From positions 1 to 16,106 of the forward strand of contig JBFKQC010000084.1 in the NCBI GenBank assembly GCA_041627895.1: a DNA stretch of 16,106 nt, written 5' to 3'. The notes under the pieces were generated by a model, which searched no databases, was not told the DNA's origin, and saw only the letters and a list, made by a program, of their open reading frames with translations. Below, piece after piece: positions 6,377 to 13,970 of the stretch (position 1 is the first letter of the stretch; every line of letters begins with the position of its first letter). The DNA is from JBFKQC01 sp041627895. Lineage in GTDB: Bacteria > Pseudomonadota > Alphaproteobacteria > Rhodobacterales > Rhodobacteraceae. A program made the translations under genes and the position numbers.

Positions 6377-8236
6377 ATGAGCGGAAAGACCGTGCGCCTG
6401 ACGATGGCCCAAGCCCTGGTGCGCTACCTCTGCAGCCAGTTCACCGAGATCGACGGCCAGCGCGTGCCGCTGTTCGCAGGGGTCTTCGGCATCTTCGGCC
6501 ACGGCAACGTCACCTGCCTTTCCGAAGCGCTGGAGCAGGCGCAGGACGGGCTGCCCACGTGGCGCGGCCAGAACGAGCAATCCATGGCGCTGGCCGCCAT
6601 CGCCTATGCCAAGGCCAAGCTGCGCCGGCAGATCATGGTGGCGACGACCTCGGTCGGCCCCGGCGCCACGAACATGGTCACGGCGGCGGGCGTGGCGCAT
6701 GCCAATCGCCTGCCCGTTCTGCTGCTTTCGGGCGACACCTACGTGAACCGTCTGCCCGACCCGGTGCTGCAGCAGGTCGAGCATTTCGGCAATCCCTCGA
6801 TCACCGTGAACGACAGCTTCAAGGCGGTCAGCCGCTACTGGGACCGGATCGTGCACCCCGCGCAGATCCTCCAGTCGCTGCCGCAGGCGATCGCCACGAT
6901 GCTGGACCCGGCCGATTGCGGCCCGGCCTTCATCGGCCTGCCGCAGGACACGCAGGAACTGGCCTACGACTACCCGCTCGCGTTCTTCGAGGACAGGACC
7001 TGGACCATCCCGCGCCCGCGCCCCTCGGCCGACCAGGTCGAGGCGGCGGCGAAGCTTCTGAAGACCGCGAAGGCGCCGCTGATCGTCTCGGGCGGCGGCG
7101 TGCGCTATTCCGGCGCGGGCGAGGCGCTGGCCAGGTTCGCCGAGGACCGCGGCATCCCGATGGCCGAGACCATCGCCGGCAAGGGCGCGGTGGTGCACGA
7201 CCATCCCGCCTATGTCGGCGCGCTGGGGATCGAGGGCACCGACGCCGCGATGGAGCTGGCGCTGAATGCCGACGTCGTCCTCGCCGTGGGCACGCGGCTG
7301 CAGGATTTCACCACCGGGTCCTGGACCACCTTCGCCGCCGGGGCGCGGTTCATCGGCGTCAACGCGGCGCGGTTCGACGCCCTCAAGCACCGCGCGCTGC
7401 CGGTGGTCGGCGACGCGCTGGAATCGCTGGCCGAACTGGACGCGGCGCTCGGCGACTGGACCTGCGCCCCGGCCCGCATGGACGAGGCGCGCAAGCGCTA
7501 CGCCGACTGGAACCGCCAGATCGACCAGGGCCAGGCCCCGACCAATGCCGAGTTCCCAAGCTACGCCCAGGTCATCGCCGTGGTGAACCGGGCCGCAAGG
7601 CCCCGGGACACGATGGTCACCGCCGCCGGCGGCCTGCCGGGCGAGACGGTCAAGAACTGGCGCGTGAAATCGCCCAACACATTCGACCTGGAATTCGGCT
7701 TTTCCTGCATGGGCTACGAGATCGCCGGCGGCTGGGGCCACGCGATGGCCAAGGCCGGCGACGGCACGCCCATCGTCATGGTGGGCGACGGGTCCTACAT
7801 GATGATGAACTCGGACATCTATTCCAGCGTCCTGTCCGGCCACAAGATGATCGTCGTGGTCTGCGACAACGGCGGTTTCGCCGTCATCAACCGGCTGCAG
7901 ACCGGCATGGGCGTGCCCGGCTTCAACAACCTGCTTAAGGATGCGCGCGTCCTGAACAGGGACGCCCCGCTGCACGTCGACTTCGCCGCCCATGCCCGCG
8001 CCATGGGCGCCGAGGCGCGGCACTGCGACAGCCTGGCCGATCTCGAGACGGCGATGGACTGGGCGCAGGGCACCGACCGCACCACCGTCCTGACCATCGC
8101 CACGGATGCCTATGCGTGGACCGACGGCGGCGCCGACTGGTACGTCGGCGTGCCGGAAGTGTCGGACCGCGAAAGCGTGCGCAAGGCCCGCCAGGGGCAA
8201 GAGGCGTTCCGCGCCAGGCAGCGCGAAGGAGTCTAG
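6377..8236 (+). CDS. iolD: 3D-(3,5/4)-trihydroxycyclohexane-1,2-dione hydrolase (IolD)
   Basis: This 619-residue thiamine-diphosphate enzyme hydrolytically opens the trihydroxycyclohexanedione ring to 5-deoxy-glucuronate in myo-inositol breakdown. The N-terminal ThDP pyrimidine domain has FAGVFGIFGHGNV and the activating Glu67 in GQNEQSMA. Then come the IolD-typical VGPGATNMVTAA and the central domain, and last the C-terminal ThDP diphosphate/Mg motif, GDG at 470-472 with Asn498 in CDN. The length and the block order LFAGVFGI / NEQ / VLQQVEHFG / SRYWDRI are characteristic of IolD rather than acetolactate synthase. The ATG at 6377 has GGGAGGAG six bases upstream. It is the first gene of the middle rightward operon, 4 bases before iolE. 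The identity is strong; the natural stereoisomer handled could differ. Confidence 0.92.
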   Translation: MSGKTVRLTMAQALVRYLCSQFTEIDGQRVPLFAGVFGIFGHGNVTCLSEALEQAQDGLPTWRGQNEQSMALAAIAYAKAKLRRQIMVATTSVGPGATNMVTAAGVAHANRLPVLLLSGDTYVNRLPDPVLQQVEHFGNPSITVNDSFKAVSRYWDRIVHPAQILQSLPQAIATMLDPADCGPAFIGLPQDTQELAYDYPLAFFEDRTWTIPRPRPSADQVEAAAKLLKTAKAPLIVSGGGVRYSGAGEALARFAEDRGIPMAETIAGKGAVVHDHPAYVGALGIEGTDAAMELALNADVVLAVGTRLQDFTTGSWTTFAAGARFIGVNAARFDALKHRALPVVGDALESLAELDAALGDWTCAPARMDEARKRYADWNRQIDQGQAPTNAEFPSYAQVIAVVNRAARPRDTMVTAAGGLPGETVKNWRVKSPNTFDLEFGFSCMGYEIAGGWGHAMAKAGDGTPIVMVGDGSYMMMNSDIYSSVLSGHKMIVVVCDNGGFAVINRLQTGMGVPGFNNLLKDARVLNRDAPLHVDFAAHARAMGAEARHCDSLADLETAMDWAQGTDRTTVLTIATDAYAWTDGGADWYVGVPEVSDRESVRKARQGQEAFRARQREGV

Positions 8237-8240
8237 ACCC

Positions 8241-9143
8241 ATGCTGAAGGCCAGGCTTGGCATCGCACCGATCGCGTGGTGGAACGACGATCTGCAAGAG
8301 CTGTCCGACGACGTCAGCCTCGAGGAATGCCTGCGCCAGGCCTCCGAGGCCGGCTTCACCGGCATGGAGACCGGCCGCCGCTTTCCGATGGACATGGCCG
8401 AGCTTGGCCCGATCCTCGCCCGCTACGGCATCTCGGTCTGCGGCGGCTGGTTCTCGGGCCTGCTGCTCGACGGCGACATCGAGGCGGAAAAGGACCGGAT
8501 CCGCGCGCAGATGGACTTCTTCATCGCCGCCGGCGCGCCCTGCATCGTCTATGGCGAGACCGCGCGTTCGATCCAGGGCGACCGCGCGAAGCCGCTTGCC
8601 GCCAAGCCCAGGCTCGCCGCGGACGAGATGAAGGCCTATGGCGCCAGGATGACCGCCTTCGCCGAATGGTGCGCCGATCAGGGCATGCCGATCGCCTATC
8701 ACCACCACATGGCCGCCGCGGTCGAGACCGAGCCCGAGATCGACGCCTTCATGAACGCCACCGGCGAGGCGGTCAGGCTGCTTTACGACGCGGGCCACCT
8801 GCACATGGCGGGCGGCGACGTGCTGCGGGTGCTGAACCACCACCACCGGCGGATCAGCCACGTGCACACCAAGGACGTGCGCCAGGCGGTGCTCGACGGG
8901 CTGGACCGCTCGCGCGACAGCTTCCTCGACGCCGTGGTCAAGGGCGTCTTCACCGTGCCCGGCGACGGCGATCTGCCGTTCGGCGAGATCGTCCACCGGC
9001 TGGCCGACTTCGGCTATCAGGGCTGGTTCGTGGTCGAGGCGGAACAGGACCCGAAACCCAACCCGCCGCTGAAGATGGCCAGGACCGGCCACGCCGAACT
9101 GCTGCGCGTCCTGGCGGCGGCGCATTACGAGATCGTTCAATGA
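8241..9143 (+). CDS. iolE: myo-inosose-2 dehydratase (IolE) / IolE-like TIM-barrel protein
   Basis: This 300-residue metal-dependent TIM-barrel protein dehydrates 2-keto-myo-inositol (scyllo-inosose) to trihydroxycyclohexanedione, the substrate of IolD. The N-terminus, GIAPIAWWNDDLQEL, and then GMETGRRFP (41-49) are the IolE signature. Metal and acid-base candidates are Glu43, the HHH run at 154-156, Asp183 and His186 in YDAGHLH, HVH at 207-209 and Glu266/Glu268 near the end of the barrel. GAAGGAG-type ribosome binding sequence at 8225-8231 precedes the ATG at 8241 by 9 bases. It begins 4 bases after iolD and overlaps the short-chain dehydrogenase start by 4 bases (ATGA). Adjacency to IolD in pathway order supports the function. 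Confidence 0.88.
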   Translation: MLKARLGIAPIAWWNDDLQELSDDVSLEECLRQASEAGFTGMETGRRFPMDMAELGPILARYGISVCGGWFSGLLLDGDIEAEKDRIRAQMDFFIAAGAPCIVYGETARSIQGDRAKPLAAKPRLAADEMKAYGARMTAFAEWCADQGMPIAYHHHMAAAVETEPEIDAFMNATGEAVRLLYDAGHLHMAGGDVLRVLNHHHRRISHVHTKDVRQAVLDGLDRSRDSFLDAVVKGVFTVPGDGDLPFGEIVHRLADFGYQGWFVVEAEQDPKPNPPLKMARTGHAELLRVLAAAHYEIVQ

Positions 9144-9955
9144 ACCGGATCGACGGCAAGGTCGCCATCGTGACCGGCGGGACGCAGGGCCTCGGCGCCG
9201 CCATCGCCCGGCTCTTCGCGCAGGCCGGCGCCGCCGGTGTCGCCATCGTCGGGCGCGGGCGCGAAAAGGGCCGGAACGTGGCCCGCGGCATCACCGAAGC
9301 GACCGGCGTGCCGGTCCAGATGATCGCCGCCGACCTCGCCGATATCGACGACGTCCGGCGGATCGTCCCCGAGGCCGACGCCCGGTTTGGCCGCGTCGAC
9401 ATCCTGGTGAACGCCGCCGGGCTGACCGACCGCGGCAACATGCTGAACACCACGCCCGAGCTGTTCGACCGGATGTTCGCGGTCAACACCCGCGCGCCGT
9501 TCTTCCTGATGCAGGACGCGATCAGGGTGATGCAGCGCGAGGGGTCCGAGGGGCGCATCGTCAACATCGGCTCGACCTCGGAACGCGCGGGCCAGCCGTT
9601 CCTGGCGCCCTACAGCGCGTCGAAGGGCGCGCTCGCCACGCTGACCCGCCACGCCGGCTATGCGCTGATGCGCAACCGCATCCATGTCAACCAGCTGGAT
9701 ATCGGCTGGATGGCCTCGGACCACGAACGCGCGCTGCAACTCGCGGAATCGGGCGATCCGGACTGGGAGGACAAGGCGCGCGACGCCCTGCCCTTCGGGC
9801 GCCTGCTGGACCCCGGCGAAGTGGCCCGCGCGGTCTTGTGGATGGCGTCCGACGACAGCGGGATGATGACCGGGGCCGTGATCCATTTCGATCAGTCGGT
9901 CTGGGGCGGCTACGACGGCCAGGCGCCCGCCCCGGCCGAGCCGCTGCGCGAATAG
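9140..9955 (+). CDS. Short-chain dehydrogenase/reductase (classical SDR)
   Basis: This 271-residue classical SDR has TGGTQGLG (12-19) for cofactor binding, NAAG at 91-94, catalytic Ser145, and YSASK with Tyr158 and Lys162; the Ser-x12-Tyr-x3-Lys spacing is standard. The C-terminus ends in a proline-rich tail (APAPAEP). The ATG at 9140 overlaps the iolE stop (ATGA), so its translation is coupled to iolE. It is the last gene of this operon. In this setting it is likely to oxidise or reduce a cyclitol, inosose or sugar-acid intermediate, but SDR substrate specificity cannot be read from sequence. A convergent lacI-type gene ends 51 bases downstream, and I see no clear terminator between them. 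Confidence 0.88.
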   Translation: MNRIDGKVAIVTGGTQGLGAAIARLFAQAGAAGVAIVGRGREKGRNVARGITEATGVPVQMIAADLADIDDVRRIVPEADARFGRVDILVNAAGLTDRGNMLNTTPELFDRMFAVNTRAPFFLMQDAIRVMQREGSEGRIVNIGSTSERAGQPFLAPYSASKGALATLTRHAGYALMRNRIHVNQLDIGWMASDHERALQLAESGDPDWEDKARDALPFGRLLDPGEVARAVLWMASDDSGMMTGAVIHFDQSVWGGYDGQAPAPAEPLRE

Positions 9956-10006
9956 GATCGGGCGATGGCGCGTGCGCTCGCAGACGAAAGGTCGGCCGGA
10001 CGGCGC

Positions 10007-11023
10007 TCAGAGCCCGCAATTGTGCTTGGTGTGAACGAGGATCTGCGAATGCGCCGGCTCCGAGGCGATCACCGACAGGCTGTCGCGGATGTATCCGGCG
10101 GCACGCGCCAGTTCGTCGCCGAAGTCGTGCGAAATCACATAGTCCATGGTGCCGGCCTCCAGCAGCCTGCGCGAGATCGGCGTCAGTTCGTGGCCGACGA
10201 AGATCGTGTCCTGCCCGTCCGCCGCCAATTCGAGCGCCTGGGCGACACCGCGGTTCGCGCCGGCGATGTTGTAGACGGCATCGGGCAGCCCGTGTTCGTC
10301 GAAATGCCGCCGCAGGTGTTCGAACGTGGTCCCGGGCTCGTCGTCCGAAATCACCCGCTCTTCGATCCGCAGGTGCGGAAACTCGGCGCGCAGGACCCGG
10401 CGAAAGCCCATCTCGCGTTCCTGCTGGCACCGGAACGGGACGCTCATCACGATCAGGATGCGCCCGGTCTGGCCCCGGCAGGCGCGGCCGATGAGCTGGG
10501 CTGCCACGCTGCCTGCGGCATACTGGTCGTTTCCGACATAGGTGCTGCGCCGCGAGCTCGGCAGGTCCGTGGTCAGGCAGACCACCGGCCTGCCCTCGTT
10601 GCGCAGACGGCGGACGGCGCGGTTGATGGCCGGATGCTCGCGCGCGACCAGGACAACGCCGTCCGCCGTCAGACCCCGTTCGACGATGTGGCGCGCGAAC
10701 GCGGCCGGATCCAGCTTGCTCGTGCTGACGTAGTGCCCGGCCACAGCCACGCCGGGGACGGTCCGTTTCACCCGGCCTGCGGCGGCGGCCATGGCGTCGT
10801 TGAAGGTGTCGCCGGATTCGCAGAACAGCTGGATGTCGAGCGCCGCCGTCCCGGTCGCGCCCTCGCGCGAAAGCTTGTCGAAGGCGGCGAGAACGCGCTC
10901 GCGGGTCCTTTCCCGCACCCCGGCGCGGTTGTTCAGAACCCGGTCCACGGTCGCCGGTCCGACGCCGGCGACCTGGGCGATCGCCCGAATCGTGGGCCCC
11001 TTCCATCCGTTCCTGTCGGTCAC
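10007..11023 (-). CDS. LacI-family transcriptional regulator
   Basis: This 338-residue protein has a LacI-type helix-turn-helix at the N-terminus (TIRAIAQVAGVGPATVDRVL, 11-30) followed by the hinge helix region. A periplasmic-binding-protein-like effector domain covers the rest, including ADGVVLVAREHP and YVGNDQYAAGSVAAQLIG. It is typically a repressor released by a sugar or cyclitol. The best start is a GTG at 11023, with GGGGAG 11 bases upstream; no ATG gives a complete HTH. It is divergent from the IolG-like/transporter operon, and the shared gap has several palindromes. It probably controls that operon and itself, and may also act at the iolD control region. Confidence 0.9.
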   Translation of the reverse strand: MTDRNGWKGPTIRAIAQVAGVGPATVDRVLNNRAGVRERTRERVLAAFDKLSREGATGTAALDIQLFCESGDTFNDAMAAAAGRVKRTVPGVAVAGHYVSTSKLDPAAFARHIVERGLTADGVVLVAREHPAINRAVRRLRNEGRPVVCLTTDLPSSRRSTYVGNDQYAAGSVAAQLIGRACRGQTGRILIVMSVPFRCQQEREMGFRRVLRAEFPHLRIEERVISDDEPGTTFEHLRRHFDEHGLPDAVYNIAGANRGVAQALELAADGQDTIFVGHELTPISRRLLEAGTMDYVISHDFGDELARAAGYIRDSLSVIASEPAHSQILVHTKHNCGL

Positions 11024-11051
11024 CTTGCGCGTCGCTCCCCGAGCTTGAGGT

Positions 11052-11080
11052 ATTATGCATCAGATTTTCCGAAATGGAAA
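11052..11080 (-). promoter_or_regulatory. Predicted promoter of the lacI-type gene
   Basis: On the minus strand TTTCCA (11080-11075) and CATAAT (11057-11052) are separated by 17 bases and match sigma-70 at 4 and 5 of 6 positions. Transcription would start about 20 bases before the GTG. A 16-bp inverted repeat abuts the -35 upstream. Confidence 0.4.
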
Positions 11081-11081
11081 C

Positions 11082-11097
11082 GAAACGCCGCCGTTTC
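11082..11097. promoter_or_regulatory. Inverted repeat GAAACG-CCGC-CGTTTC, LacI-type operator candidate
   Basis: Perfect 6-bp arms flank a 4-base centre. GAAACG/CGTTTC arms with a C/G-rich middle are reminiscent of LacI-family operators. It lies directly upstream of the predicted lacI -35, in a good place for autoregulation. It shares no sequence with the GATGT-type repeats 30-90 bp further on. Confidence 0.4.
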
Positions 11098-11128
11098 AGG
11101 CGCCAAGTCGGCAACCGAAGTCCATATT

Positions 11129-11143
11129 GATGTAATACACATC
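11129..11143. promoter_or_regulatory. Palindrome GATGTAATACACATC, first copy of a paired operator candidate
   Basis: The arms GATGT and ACATC are perfect complements around AATAC. The site lies in the lacI / IolG-like intergenic gap, about 100 bp from each start codon. A near-identical copy in the opposite orientation lies 42 bp away (centre to centre), about four helical turns. Confidence 0.5.
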
Positions 11144-11170
11144 GAATATGACAGATCAACGCCCTTTTCT

Positions 11171-11185
11171 GATGTGTATTGCGTC
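11171..11185. promoter_or_regulatory. GATGTGTATTGCGTC, inverted second copy of the paired operator candidate
   Basis: This matches the reverse complement of the 11129-11143 site at 13 of 15 positions. It sits about 55 bp before the IolG-like start. Two copies facing opposite ways on the same helical face suggest cooperative binding or looping by one regulator. Confidence 0.45.
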
Positions 11186-11238
11186 GGCATACTTCGAGGA
11201 TACTGGGGGGAGCGCCGGCTCGTTCGGCGTCGCAGGCA

Positions 11239-12261
11239 ATGACCATCAGAATTGCCGTCATTGGCGCAGGAGTGATGGGCGCGGATCACGCCCGCATCTT
11301 GGCTGCCGAGCTTCCGGGCGCCGTGATTCAGGTGGTGTGCGACGCCTCCGCCGCCCGCGCCCGCGCCGTGGCCGACGAATGCGGCGCCGCCGATGCCGCG
11401 ACCGACGCGCCGGCGGTGATCGCGCGCAGCGACGTCGACGCGGTGGTGATCGCCAGCCCAGACGACACCCATGCCGAACTGGCGCTCGCGGCGATCGCCG
11501 CGGACAAGCCGGTGCTTTGCGAAAAGCCGCTGGCACCGACCGCGCGGGACTGCCGGCAGGTGATCGAGGCCGAAACCCGGCGCGGCCGGCCGCTGGTTCA
11601 GCTCGGCTTCATGCGGCGTTTCGATCCGTCCTATGCCGAGATGAAATCGGCGTGCGACGACGGCAGGCTCGGCCGGGTGCTGATGATGCACAATTTCCAC
11701 CGCAACGTCGCCAGCCCCGGCGCCTGGTTCACCGCAGACATGGCGATCACCAATTCGGCCGGCCACGAATTCGACATCGTGCGTCACGTCCTCGGGTCCG
11801 AACCGGCCAGCATCGCCGCCTGGCAGCCGCGGCGCAGCGACGACATGGCCGCGCCGGTGGTGATGATTCTCGAAACCGCGGACCGGCAGCTCGTCAGCAT
11901 CGAGGTCAACAACAACGCCGCCTACGGCTACGACGTGCGGGCCGAACTGGTCGGGGAACTCGGGGCGGTATCGCTGGCCACGCCGGCGCGCGCGCGCTAC
12001 GAGCGGGACCTGCAATCGAGCGTTGCCCATGCGGCCGACTGGCGTCCCCGCTTTGCCGAGGCCTACCGGCTGCAGAACCGGGCATGGCTGCGGGCCATCG
12101 AGACCGGCAAGCCCTCGGCGGTCGCGGCCAGCGCCTGGGACGGGTACTGCGCCGCCGCAACGGGCGAGGCCGGCGTGCGCGCGCTGCAATCCGGGCAGAG
12201 GATCGCGGTCGACCTTGGCCGGGCGCCCACCTTCTACCGCGACATGCGGGACGCGGCATGA
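11239..12261 (+). CDS. Inositol 2-dehydrogenase-like Gfo/Idh/MocA oxidoreductase (IolG-like)
   Basis: This 340-residue dehydrogenase has an N-terminal Rossmann motif (VIGAGVMG, 7-14), CEKPL with Lys96, and LGFMRRFDPSY (122-132). That block is typical of IolG, which oxidises myo-inositol to scyllo-inosose with NAD+. The family normally has Asp-x3-His (Asp172 and His176 in the Bacillus enzyme). Here the same positions are Asn172 and His176 (ITNSAGHEFD), so one catalytic-triad residue is changed. The ATG at 11239 places the Rossmann fold at the N-terminus as in relatives, though the ribosome binding site is weak (AGG three bases away). A TTG at 11179 could extend it by 20 residues but lies inside a candidate operator. 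It is the first gene of the transporter operon and overlaps the next start by 4 bases. Confidence 0.87.
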   Translation: MTIRIAVIGAGVMGADHARILAAELPGAVIQVVCDASAARARAVADECGAADAATDAPAVIARSDVDAVVIASPDDTHAELALAAIAADKPVLCEKPLAPTARDCRQVIEAETRRGRPLVQLGFMRRFDPSYAEMKSACDDGRLGRVLMMHNFHRNVASPGAWFTADMAITNSAGHEFDIVRHVLGSEPASIAAWQPRRSDDMAAPVVMILETADRQLVSIEVNNNAAYGYDVRAELVGELGAVSLATPARARYERDLQSSVAHAADWRPRFAEAYRLQNRAWLRAIETGKPSAVAASAWDGYCAAATGEAGVRALQSGQRIAVDLGRAPTFYRDMRDAA

Positions 12262-13217
12262 GACTGGGCTTCGTATCCGACAGCCTCGGCGGCATCGGCT
12301 TCGGCGAGATGCTCGATCACGCCGCGCGCATGGGCGTCGACGGGGTCGAGGTGAATACCGGCGGCTGGTCGACCGCGCCGCATTTCGACCTCGCGGCGAT
12401 GACCGCCAGCGCCGGGGCGCGGCGCGCCTTCGCCAGGGCGTTCGACGACCGCGGGCTCGAGATCATCGCGCTCAACGCCAACGGCAACCCGCTGCATCCC
12501 ACCGACCCCGCGCAGCGGGACTACCTGAAGGACACGATCCGCATCGCCGGCGACATGGGCATCGCCACGGTCTGCACCATGTCGGGCCTGCCAGCGGGCA
12601 ACGCCACCGACACCATGCCGAACTGGGTGGTGTCGTCCTGGCCGCCCGAGACCCAGGCGATCCTGCGCTACCAGTGGGACACGGTGCTGATCCCGTTCTG
12701 GACCGAGATCGCGGCGCTGGCCCGGGAATGCGGCGTCGAGCGTATCGCGCTGGAACTGCACGGCAACCAGTGCGTCTACAACGTCCCCTCGCTCCTGCAA
12801 CTGCGCGACGCGGTCGGGCCGGTGATCGGGGCGAACCTCGATCCGTCGCACCTGTTCTGGATGGGGGCCGACCCGCTGATCGCCGCCGCGGCGCTGGGCG
12901 AGGCGGTCTGTCACGTCCATGCCAAGGACACGATGCTGAACCCGCCCGTCCAGGCCACCACCGGCCTGCTGGAAAACGGGTCGCTCATGGACATCCCGGC
13001 GCGCAGCTGGAGCTACATCACGCTGGGCTTCGGTCATGGCGAAGTGTGGTGGCGGAAATTCTGTTATGCTCTGCGCATGGCCGGATACGACGGCTGGCTT
13101 TCGGTCGAGCACGAGGACGTGCTGCTGAACAGCCTCGAGGGCCTCGAGAAATCCGTCGCGCTTCTGAAGGGCGTCATGCCCGTGGCAGAAAGCGACTTCG
13201 AACCACAGGCGATCTGA
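12258..13217 (+). CDS. Sugar phosphate isomerase/epimerase-type TIM-barrel protein
   Basis: This 319-residue AP-endonuclease-2-type TIM barrel has the usual four metal ligands: Glu166 in ALELHGN, Asp195 in NLDPSH, His221 in HVHAKD and Glu284 in SVEHED. It belongs with xylose-isomerase-like enzymes that isomerise or epimerise keto sugars or inososes (IolI, IolH and D-tagatose epimerase relatives). The ATG at 12258 overlaps the upstream stop (ATGA), so it is coupled to the IolG-like dehydrogenase. This fits a dehydrogenase/epimerase pair acting on the imported compound. It is not close to the IolE protein of this window and lacks IolE's N-terminal signature. The substrate is not predictable. 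Confidence 0.88.
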   Translation: MRLGFVSDSLGGIGFGEMLDHAARMGVDGVEVNTGGWSTAPHFDLAAMTASAGARRAFARAFDDRGLEIIALNANGNPLHPTDPAQRDYLKDTIRIAGDMGIATVCTMSGLPAGNATDTMPNWVVSSWPPETQAILRYQWDTVLIPFWTEIAALARECGVERIALELHGNQCVYNVPSLLQLRDAVGPVIGANLDPSHLFWMGADPLIAAAALGEAVCHVHAKDTMLNPPVQATTGLLENGSLMDIPARSWSYITLGFGHGEVWWRKFCYALRMAGYDGWLSVEHEDVLLNSLEGLEKSVALLKGVMPVAESDFEPQAI

Positions 13218-13229
13218 GGGGGAAACCAT

Positions 13230-13970
13230 ATGAGCCTGCTGGAACTTGACAGCATCACGAAAAGCTTCGGGGCGATCCACGCGCTCAACGGGGTGGACCT
13301 GACCATCGATCGCGGCGAGGCCGTGGGGCTGATGGGCGACAACGGCGCGGGCAAGTCCACGCTGATGAAGATCATCGCGGGCAACTTTCCACCGACCAGG
13401 GGGGAAATCCGGATCGAGGGCAAGCCGGTCGAGTTCCACAAGCCCGTCGACGCGCGCGAAGCGGGGATCGAGATCGTCTATCAGGACCTCGCGCTCTGCG
13501 ACAACCTGACCGCCGGGGCGAACGTGTACCTGGGCCGCGAGCTGAAGAAGAAGATCGGCCCGTTCTCGATGCTCGACTACCCGGCGATGTACCAGCGCGC
13601 GGGCGAACTCTTCGCCGAGTTGAAGTCCGAGACCCGGCCGCGCGACTTGGTCCGGCAGATGTCGGGCGGACAGCGCCAGGCGGTCGCCATCGCCCGGACC
13701 CGGCTGTCGGACCCCAAGCTCGTGCTGATGGACGAGCCGACCGCCGCGATCTCGGTGCGCCAGGTGGCCGAGGTTCTGGCGCTGATCAAGCGGCTGAAAG
13801 AGACCGGGCACGCGGTGATCCTCGTCAGCCACCGGATGCCGGACGTGTTCGAGGTATGCGACCGTGTCGCGGTGCTGAGGCGCGGCGCCAAGGTGGCCGA
13901 CAAGCGGATCGACGAAACCAGCCCGGAAGAGGTCACGGGCCTGATCATCGGAGCGATTGAAGCAGCATGA
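13230..13970 (+). CDS. Sugar ABC transporter ATP-binding protein, single-domain CUT2 type
   Basis: This 246-residue ATPase powers uptake through the adjacent permease on the inner face of the membrane. It has Walker A GDNGAGKST (36-44), Q-loop Gln85, signature MSGGQ (144-148), Walker B LVLMDE with Glu169, and the switch His201 in VSHR. Many CUT2 monosaccharide ATPases (RbsA, MglA) are about 500-residue tandem duplications. This one has a single domain, as in FrcA-type systems, so it presumably works as a homodimer. A GAGGGGG site overlapping the previous stop precedes the ATG by 7 bases. Its stop overlaps the permease start by 4 bases. Confidence 0.93.
   Translation: MSLLELDSITKSFGAIHALNGVDLTIDRGEAVGLMGDNGAGKSTLMKIIAGNFPPTRGEIRIEGKPVEFHKPVDAREAGIEIVYQDLALCDNLTAGANVYLGRELKKKIGPFSMLDYPAMYQRAGELFAELKSETRPRDLVRQMSGGQRQAVAIARTRLSDPKLVLMDEPTAAISVRQVAEVLALIKRLKETGHAVILVSHRMPDVFEVCDRVAVLRRGAKVADKRIDETSPEEVTGLIIGAIEAA

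Noticed and set aside
6326..8395. Long minus-strand frame antisense to iolD
   Set aside because: Low-complexity His/Arg/Gly/Val-rich translation typical of a shadow frame; iolD on the plus strand has complete ThDP motifs and a good ribosome site.
9956..10006. A terminator between the convergent SDR and lacI-type genes
   Set aside because: The 51-bp gap has no stem of useful length followed by a T-run on either strand.
11179..11238. TTG start at 11179 extending the IolG-like protein by 20 residues
   Set aside because: The extension precedes the Rossmann fold, has no similarity to relatives and overlaps a candidate operator. ATG 11239 gives the normal N-terminus.
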